Of a DNA stretch of 64,000 nt, positions 58,309-64,000 are shown in pieces (position 1 is the stretch's first letter; each line of letters begins with the position of its first letter). The DNA comes from an uncultured Spirochaetia bacterium (GTDB taxonomy: Bacteria > Spirochaetota > Spirochaetia > SZUA-6 > Bin103): NCBI GenBank assembly GCA_958296075.1, contig CATQHW010000002.1:744001-808000 (forward strand), given 5' to 3'. The notes under the pieces are model-generated. The model was given only the letters and a program-made list of their open reading frames with translations, was not told the DNA's origin and searched no databases. Made by a program: the position numbers and the translations under genes.

Positions 58309-61014
58309 ATGGATTCCGGTCGTCCGAGCAAGTCCGTGCGGGCGCACTTCACCTACCGCGGAGCGCGGCTCGCCGAAATTTCGTTTCCCCTTGGCGGGAT
58401 CGGTTCCGGATCGATCGGTCTGGCCGGCAACGGCCGGTTGATCGACTGGGAGATATTCAACCGGCCGAACAAGGGCAGCGTGAATGGCTTCAGCCACTTT
58501 GCCGTCAAGGCGGAACGCGACGGCGAAGTGGTGGACGCCCGCGTGCTGCACGGCGACCTCACCGGACCGCTGTCCGGCAGTTTGCGCACGACTTGGCTGA
58601 ACAGCTTCGGATTCGGCCCGATGCGCGCTTCCCTGGGCGGCCTGCCGCACTTCGAGCAGGTGGAGTTCGAGGGCACGTTTCCCGTGGCCACGCTCTCCTT
58701 CGCCGATGCGAAGTTCCCGGGCGCCGTCTCTCTGCGCGCCTTCAACCCCTTCATTCCCGGCAATGCCGACGACTCCAGCATTCCGGCCGCCTGTTTCGAG
58801 CTGCAGGTGGCCAACCCCGGCGGCGGAGACCTGGACTACACCGCGGCGCTGGCGGTCACCAACCCCGCCGGTGCCGGCCCCGGCGCGCCGGTCAACCGCG
58901 CCCGGCTCGACGGCCGGCTCCGGCTGCTCACCCTGGGCACCAGCGGCATCGCCGCCGGCCATCCGCGCTACGGCGACCTCACCATCGCCACCGACTGCGG
59001 CGACGCCAGCTTTCAGGAGTACTGGTTTCGGGGCATGTGGTTCGACGACCTCACCGTCTACTGGCACGACTTCACCGCTCCGGGCGGCTTCGAGAACCGC
59101 AGCTACCCTGAGCCGAGTGAAGCCGACGGGGGCGGCTTCGGCAGTGACGCCACCGGCGTGCTGGCGGCACGGGTCCGCGTACCCTCGGGGGAGACCCGAA
59201 CCGTGCGCTTCGTCCTGACCTGGAGCTACCCCAACTGCGTCAACTACTGGCACCCGGTGGGAGTCGAGCACGAACAGCGGGCCGACCCGGCGCCGGCGTG
59301 CGACGTCGCGGAGTGGCGCAACCACTACGCGACGCGGTTCGCCGACTCCGCGGCCAGCGCCGGCTACTGCCTGCGGGAGTGGGACCGGCTGCGGGGTGAG
59401 ACCCTGACGTTCCGCGACGCGCTGTACGCCAGCAGCGTTCCTCCGGCCGTACTCGATGCCGCTGCCGCCACCCTGTCGGTGCTCAAGAGCCCGACCGTGC
59501 TGCGTCTGGAGGACGGCACCTTCTACGGTTTCGAGGGGGTACGCGTCGACCAGGGCTGCTGCGAAGGGAGCTGCGCTCACGTGTGGAACTACGCGTACGC
59601 GCTGCCGTTTCTGTTCCCCGACCTGGAGCGGTCGATGCGCGACGCCGACTTCCGCTACAACGCCGGTCCCGACGGCGGCATGACGTTCCGCCTGCAGCTC
59701 CCGTTGGGGCGCGAGCGCCTGCGCTTCCGGCCCTGCGCGGACGGCCAGTTCGGCGGGGTGATCAAGGCGTACCGCGACTGGAAGATCAGCGGCGACTCCG
59801 AATGGTTGCGCGGCCACTGGGAGACGATCAAGAAGAACATCTCCTTCGCCTGGGCCGAAGGCAACGCCGACCGCTGGGACGCCGATCGCGACGGCGTCCT
59901 GGAAGGACGCCAGCACCACACGCTCGACATGGAGCTGTTCGGCCCCAACTCCTGGCTCACCGGTTTCTACCTGGCGGCGCTCGCCGCGGGAGCCGAGATG
60001 GCCGACCACTTCGGCGACTCCGACACCGCCGCGGAGTACCGGCGGCTGTTTGCGCGCGGCAAGGACTGGACCGACCGCAACCTGTTCAACGGCGAGTACT
60101 ACCAGCAGCGGATCGACCTGGCCGACCGCGCCATCCTGCAGGCATACGCAGCGAGCGACCCGCAGGAGAGCTACCGGGGCGGGCGCAGTCAGGTGGGGCG
60201 CTACTGGGACGCCGAGCACGGCCAGATCAAGTACCAGGTGGGCGAAGGGTGCGCGATCGACCAGGTGCTGGCCCAGTGGCACGCCAACATCTGCGGACTT
60301 GGCGAGGTGTTCGACCGCGGCCGCGCGCGCTCCGCGCTGGCGGCCATCTACCGCTACAACTTCAAGCGCTCGTTCCGGGATCACTTCAACCCGGCGCGGC
60401 TGTACGCGGTCGATGACGAGGCCGGCACCATCATCTGCTCCTATCCGCGCGCCATGCCGGTGGTGCCGATCACCTATGCCCAGGAGACCATGCACGGATT
60501 CGAGTATCAGGCGGCCGGCCACATGATCCAGGAGGGGATGCTCGCCGAAGGGTTGGACTTGGTGAAGGCGGTGCGCGACCGCTACGACGGCAGCCGGCGC
60601 AATCCCTGGAACGAGATCGAGTGCGGCAGCAACTACGCCCGTTCGATGGCCGCGTTCGCCCTGCTGCTGGCGTACTCGGGTTTCGAGTTCGACGCCGTGC
60701 GGGGCCACGTCGGGTTCAGCCCGAAGACGGCGGACACGCCGTTTACCGCCTTCTGGAGCCTGGGCTCCGGCTGGGGCACCTGTACGCTCGATACGGCGGC
60801 GATCCGGCTCCAGGTCGAGTCCGGCGAGCTGCCGCTTTCGAGCTTCACCTCCAACCGCCTCGAAGAAGCCGCCGGCGGCTCGGTGACCGGCGTGCGGGTC
60901 GGCGGCGCCAAGACCGCCTTTCGCCGGGACGGCGCAACGCTCACCTTCGCCGATCGGATCTGCGTGACCCCCGGCGCGCCGCTCACCGTCTCTCTGGGCG
61001 CGCGGAGCCGATGA
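58309..61014 (+). CDS. GH116-type glycoside hydrolase (GBA2-like, DUF608)
   Basis: The ATG at 58309 gives 901 residues with no signal peptide. The N-terminal beta domain shows [20 protein letters not shown] and [13 protein letters not shown], the characteristic GBA2 opening. The C-terminal DUF608 alpha/alpha barrel includes [40 protein letters not shown] (the Thr-x-Asp in TLD corresponds to the acid/base Asp region of GH116), and [20 protein letters not shown] near the substrate-binding Glu and Arg. GH116 enzymes act on beta-glucosides, beta-xylosides or N-acetylglucosaminides. The gene overlaps the next by four bases, so both probably process the same glycan. Confidence 0.85.
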   Translation: MDSGRPSKSVRAHFTYRGARLAEISFPLGGIGSGSIGLAGNGRLIDWEIFNRPNKGSVNGFSHFAVKAERDGEVVDARVLHGDLTGPLSGSLRTTWLNSFGFGPMRASLGGLPHFEQVEFEGTFPVATLSFADAKFPGAVSLRAFNPFIPGNADDSSIPAACFELQVANPGGGDLDYTAALAVTNPAGAGPGAPVNRARLDGRLRLLTLGTSGIAAGHPRYGDLTIATDCGDASFQEYWFRGMWFDDLTVYWHDFTAPGGFENRSYPEPSEADGGGFGSDATGVLAARVRVPSGETRTVRFVLTWSYPNCVNYWHPVGVEHEQRADPAPACDVAEWRNHYATRFADSAASAGYCLREWDRLRGETLTFRDALYASSVPPAVLDAAAATLSVLKSPTVLRLEDGTFYGFEGVRVDQGCCEGSCAHVWNYAYALPFLFPDLERSMRDADFRYNAGPDGGMTFRLQLPLGRERLRFRPCADGQFGGVIKAYRDWKISGDSEWLRGHWETIKKNISFAWAEGNADRWDADRDGVLEGRQHHTLDMELFGPNSWLTGFYLAALAAGAEMADHFGDSDTAAEYRRLFARGKDWTDRNLFNGEYYQQRIDLADRAILQAYAASDPQESYRGGRSQVGRYWDAEHGQIKYQVGEGCAIDQVLAQWHANICGLGEVFDRGRARSALAAIYRYNFKRSFRDHFNPARLYAVDDEAGTIICSYPRAMPVVPITYAQETMHGFEYQAAGHMIQEGMLAEGLDLVKAVRDRYDGSRRNPWNEIECGSNYARSMAAFALLLAYSGFEFDAVRGHVGFSPKTADTPFTAFWSLGSGWGTCTLDTAAIRLQVESGELPLSSFTSNRLEEAAGGSVTGVRVGGAKTAFRRDGATLTFADRICVTPGAPLTVSLGARSR

Positions 61015-64000
61015 TCGCGGGCACCGCGCCGCGCTGGTCGATCGGGCCGGCGCCCGCCGCTTTCGAACCGACCGCCGCCTTCGAACTGACCGCCGGCATC
61101 GACATCCGCCAGAACCGCTACCAGGGGTGGCGCCCGGTGGCCGGCGCCTGGGATCCTCGTTCGGTTCCGTTCAACGTCCACGACACCGGCCAGGTGCGGC
61201 CCAACGGAACGGCGTTCGGCACGCAGCCGGCAGGCGGCGCGTTCCCCGGACAGGGACCGGTCACCGGCTTCCAGGGCCGGCGCCTGGTGAACAGCAAGAA
61301 CCGCAATCTCGGCACCCTGATCGGCGAGCTGCAGTCGGAGGTGTTCACCATCGCCGGCGACGGCATCGACTTCCTGATCGGCGGCGGCGACTTCGCCGAC
61401 GTCACCTGCCTGAACCTGTACGTGAACGGCGCCGCCGGCTGGGAACGGGTGCGCTCCGCCACCGGCGAACGCAACCTGGAGCTGGTTCGGCGCGGCTGGG
61501 ACGTGGCGGCGTTCCGCGGCCGGCAGGCGTACCTGCAGATCCTCGACTACGCTCCGGTGGAACCGTGGGGGTGGCACGCCGCGCCGCGCTACCCGGAGGA
61601 TGACTGGGGCTTCATCCTGGTCGACGACATCCGCCAGACCGACGGCGCCGCCAACCCGCGGCGCGTCGACGCCGCGGGAGACCGGGCGCGCAACTTCGAT
61701 TTCGAGACGCTGCTGCCGGACCGGTTCGCCGTGACCGCGGTGCAGGGCGCCGGCGGCGCCGGCGTCTTCGAGGTGCATGACCGCAGCCGGGGCGGCGTAG
61801 TCGGCCGGCTCCACTGCGACGCCGCGGTAACGCAGTGCGCCGCCGGCCTGTGGCGCGTGTCGCTCGCCTGGCGCTACCGGGGGACGGCGGTGAGCGGGGT
61901 CAAACTGCTCCTCACCAGCCGCATGCCGATCACCGCCGCGGATGCGCGCTACACCCTGCACCCCGGGCTGCTGTACGACGGCAACCCCACCGCCGAGGCG
62001 TGCCACTACCTGGGCGAGGACTTTCCCGAGGCGGCCGCCACGGTCCCCGCCGGATTCAGCGTCGAGGACGCGGAACGGGTGTGCGCCGGCTGGGTGGCGC
62101 CGCAACGCCGGGCTGCCGACCCGGCCGCCAGCGTGCGGCTGCAGGTCGACCCCGAGTCGGGCCGTTACGAGGCGGTGCATCAGATACCGGAGTCCGCCGT
62201 GTTCGGACGCCGGCTGCTGCTGGACAGCGACGCACGACTTACCCTGGAGGACGGCGCCCGTTACGCCAAGACGTTCTATCTGTATGCCGCCGCCCGCCGG
62301 CGCGGCGCCGTCTACCGCCCCGGCTACTGCGGCGCGCTCTCGGCGGCGTGGCGTCAGCTCTACCCCGACTCGCCGACCAACCCGCCGCACACCCTGCGCG
62401 CCGACTACGAGCTGCGCCTGCGCACGATGCTCGATGACCGCGGGCTGATCCAGGAGATCGCGCGCGGCGGGCGCACGTATCGCGTGTTCTACGTCGGGCG
62501 CTGGGTGTACGGCGATGCCCCGACCGGCGGCGGGCGGTTCCTGCCCAAGGAGTACTTCCACCGCTTCGTCGGCTTCTCGTGGTCCGGCATGGCCGGGTTG
62601 GCGGCCCACGCGGCGCTGGACCACGGCCTGCGCCACGACGACGACGGCGCGATGCGGGTCGCCGTCGACACGCTCGACTTCTTCGCCGAGCACGGCCGGT
62701 CCCCGCTGGGCATCCTCTATCCCACCTACCATGAGGACCACGCCGGGATCGTCGACGCCTTCGGCACCTACTACGACGCCGGCCGCATCGACATGGGTCC
62801 CCTGGGCGAGGGGTTGTACTGGTATCTGCGCTGCGCCGAGCGGCTCCGCCGGCACGGGAGCGAGCCGCCGCAGAGTTGGACCGTGGCGGTGCGCGGCTCC
62901 CTTGACCGCATCATGGCGCTGTTCCCGGACGCCGACGTGCCGGGGCGCATCGACGGCGCCTCCGGGGAGCCGGCGGCGCGGCGCATCCAGCTCCTCTACT
63001 GGGAGCGCTCGCGCTGGACCGACCGCCAGACCCGCACGGCGGACATCCGCTTCGCCAAGCCCAGCGAGCGCGGCGCTACCAACTTCGTCTATCTGATCTG
63101 GGCGTACGTGCGCGCTGCCGGCTATTTCGATGAGCAGCGCTATCTCGATTACGCCGTTCTGCTGGGCGAGCTGGCGCTGCAGGTGATGGAGCGATTCGGG
63201 GTGTTCGCCGGCTCCGAGATGGACTTCTACAACATCGACAAGCGCCAGGGTCACGCGCTGCTGGCCGCCCACAACGAGCTGTACGCCGCCACCGGCGACC
63301 GGCGCTGGCTGGCTGCCGCGGAAGTGGCGGCCAGTTGGTTCGGGAGCTGGCAGTACCACTACAACGCCTGCACCGCCGGCGTCGAGCACCTGCCGCTGGG
63401 CCGCTGGGACTACCGCACGGTCGGCGGCACCACCGTCGACGTCAAGTACTCCACCAACAATCTGGTGTACGCCCAGGGCGCCGCGGAGCTATTGAAGCTG
63501 TGGCGGTACACCGCCGACCCGGAATGGTTCGAGCGCGCCCGGGCGCTGCTGCATCAAGGGGTGCAGAGCTCGCTGACGGAAGAGAAGCGGCGCTGGCTCA
63601 ACGCGCATTACCAGTCGGAAGCCCGGGTGCCGGCGCAGCATGCGTTCAATCCCGACACCCGGTTCGACCCCGCCTGCCTTGGCGGCGGTACGGAAGACGT
63701 GCTCCCGGCCTGGCCCTACCGCGGCAACTGGACCACCAAGTACGGAGCGATCCTGAGCATGTACATGCTGGCCGAGGCGCTGGACGTGGGTCCCATTCTG
63801 GCCCGCTACGGGGGCGTGACCTGCCGGCTGGGCGACGCGCCGCAACGGGACTGGGTGGGCGCACTGGAGACCGTCGATCGGGTGCGCGCGTGGCGCGCAG
63901 GCGGCGCCCTCACCATCGAGGCGCGCAACCTGGTGCCGGCCGCCGCCCGCTACACGGCCCGGGTGCTCGATGCCGGCGGCAAGCCCGTGGCGGAAGCCTC
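61011..64000 (+). CDS. Large putative glycoside hydrolase with levanase-type N-terminal module, truncated by window end
   Basis: The frame stays open from ATG 61011 to the right edge, at least 996 codons. Residues about 15-225 ([91 protein letters not shown]) resemble the accessory beta domain found next to GH32 and other sucrase/levanase-like enzymes. After a middle beta region, the part beyond about residue 490 is helical with [58 protein letters not shown] and [14 protein letters not shown]. This suggests an (alpha/alpha)6 barrel. I could not name the family. No signal peptide is visible. It is coupled to the GH116 gene. Confidence 0.7.
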   Translation, partial: MIAGTAPRWSIGPAPAAFEPTAAFELTAGIDIRQNRYQGWRPVAGAWDPRSVPFNVHDTGQVRPNGTAFGTQPAGGAFPGQGPVTGFQGRRLVNSKNRNLGTLIGELQSEVFTIAGDGIDFLIGGGDFADVTCLNLYVNGAAGWERVRSATGERNLELVRRGWDVAAFRGRQAYLQILDYAPVEPWGWHAAPRYPEDDWGFILVDDIRQTDGAANPRRVDAAGDRARNFDFETLLPDRFAVTAVQGAGGAGVFEVHDRSRGGVVGRLHCDAAVTQCAAGLWRVSLAWRYRGTAVSGVKLLLTSRMPITAADARYTLHPGLLYDGNPTAEACHYLGEDFPEAAATVPAGFSVEDAERVCAGWVAPQRRAADPAASVRLQVDPESGRYEAVHQIPESAVFGRRLLLDSDARLTLEDGARYAKTFYLYAAARRRGAVYRPGYCGALSAAWRQLYPDSPTNPPHTLRADYELRLRTMLDDRGLIQEIARGGRTYRVFYVGRWVYGDAPTGGGRFLPKEYFHRFVGFSWSGMAGLAAHAALDHGLRHDDDGAMRVAVDTLDFFAEHGRSPLGILYPTYHEDHAGIVDAFGTYYDAGRIDMGPLGEGLYWYLRCAERLRRHGSEPPQSWTVAVRGSLDRIMALFPDADVPGRIDGASGEPAARRIQLLYWERSRWTDRQTRTADIRFAKPSERGATNFVYLIWAYVRAAGYFDEQRYLDYAVLLGELALQVMERFGVFAGSEMDFYNIDKRQGHALLAAHNELYAATGDRRWLAAAEVAASWFGSWQYHYNACTAGVEHLPLGRWDYRTVGGTTVDVKYSTNNLVYAQGAAELLKLWRYTADPEWFERARALLHQGVQSSLTEEKRRWLNAHYQSEARVPAQHAFNPDTRFDPACLGGGTEDVLPAWPYRGNWTTKYGAILSMYMLAEALDVGPILARYGGVTCRLGDAPQRDWVGALETVDRVRAWRAGGALTIEARNLVPAAARYTARVLDAGGKPVAEA

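Noticed and set aside
1..64000. CRISPR arrays, rRNA or complete tRNA genes
   Set aside because: I saw no regularly spaced direct repeats with unique spacers; apparent repeats are the FG-GAP coding loops, the 17-bp tandem, the palindromic repeats at 18.9 kb and the paired direct repeats. No rRNA or full cloverleaf was recognised by eye.

Overview
The window is a 64-kb piece of a bacterial chromosome. Most of it is very G+C rich, with tightly packed genes and ATGA, GTGA or TGATG stop/start overlaps. About twenty kilobases in the middle (29.0-50.7 kb) are visibly richer in A+T and carry defence genes. I recognise no rRNA, tRNA or other taxonomic marker. The gene set (a PhyH-type dioxygenase, secreted FG-GAP/ASPIC proteins, GH20-like and GH116 hydrolases, enolase-superfamily dehydratase, dense defence genes) recalls uncultured, often marine or sponge-associated, high-GC bacteria such as some Spirochaetes or Poribacteria-like lineages. 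That placement is only a guess.

Region 1 (1-28 kb) looks like carbohydrate scavenging and metabolism. After a truncated PhyH gene and a secreted FG-GAP/ASPIC protein come four mutually related putative glycosidases of beta-propeller type (2106-3545, 3542-4981, 8389-9891 and 10045-11469). Interspersed are a galactonate-dehydratase-like enolase-superfamily enzyme, a Gfo/Idh/MocA oxidoreductase and an orphan amino-acid-type periplasmic binding protein. Next are a heparinase II/III-like polysaccharide lyase, a secreted DUF4097-like protein, two oligopeptide-type ABC permeases, a GH20-like hydrolase, a small BON-like protein, a class III aminotransferase coupled to a ChbG/YdjC deacetylase, and an unusual protein that fuses a YraQ/DUF318-type permease to an FG-GAP/ASPIC ectodomain. 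An ASCH-domain gene and a truncated HNH gene precede a phosphodiesterase and a second GH20-like hydrolase.

Region 2 (29-50.7 kb) is a defence island. It holds a Septu-like ptuA-ptuB pair, a histidine phosphatase, an IS3 transposase remnant, a GHKL (MutL/MORC-like) ATPase carrying a PD-(D/E)XK nuclease coupled to a DNA methyltransferase, and a frameshifted MT-A70 methylase. These are followed by a type III-like cassette ordered small ORF - mod - AAA ATPase - Toprim-like DUF4276 - res, and by a convergent 1496-residue STAND NTPase with an N-terminal nuclease-like domain (Avs-like). The last two modules lie between two imperfect direct repeats (36.72-36.98 and 50.49-50.69 kb) that hold decayed pieces of the same MT-A70 tail and DUF4143-type ATPase gene. 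This suggests insertion or rearrangement at that site.

Region 3 (51-64 kb) returns to high-GC housekeeping and catabolic genes: an M16 zinc protease, divergent glutamate-1-semialdehyde aminomutase and acyl-CoA dehydrogenase, a convergent thiolase/CoxG-like pair, a GH116 glycosidase and a truncated large putative glycosidase running off the right edge.
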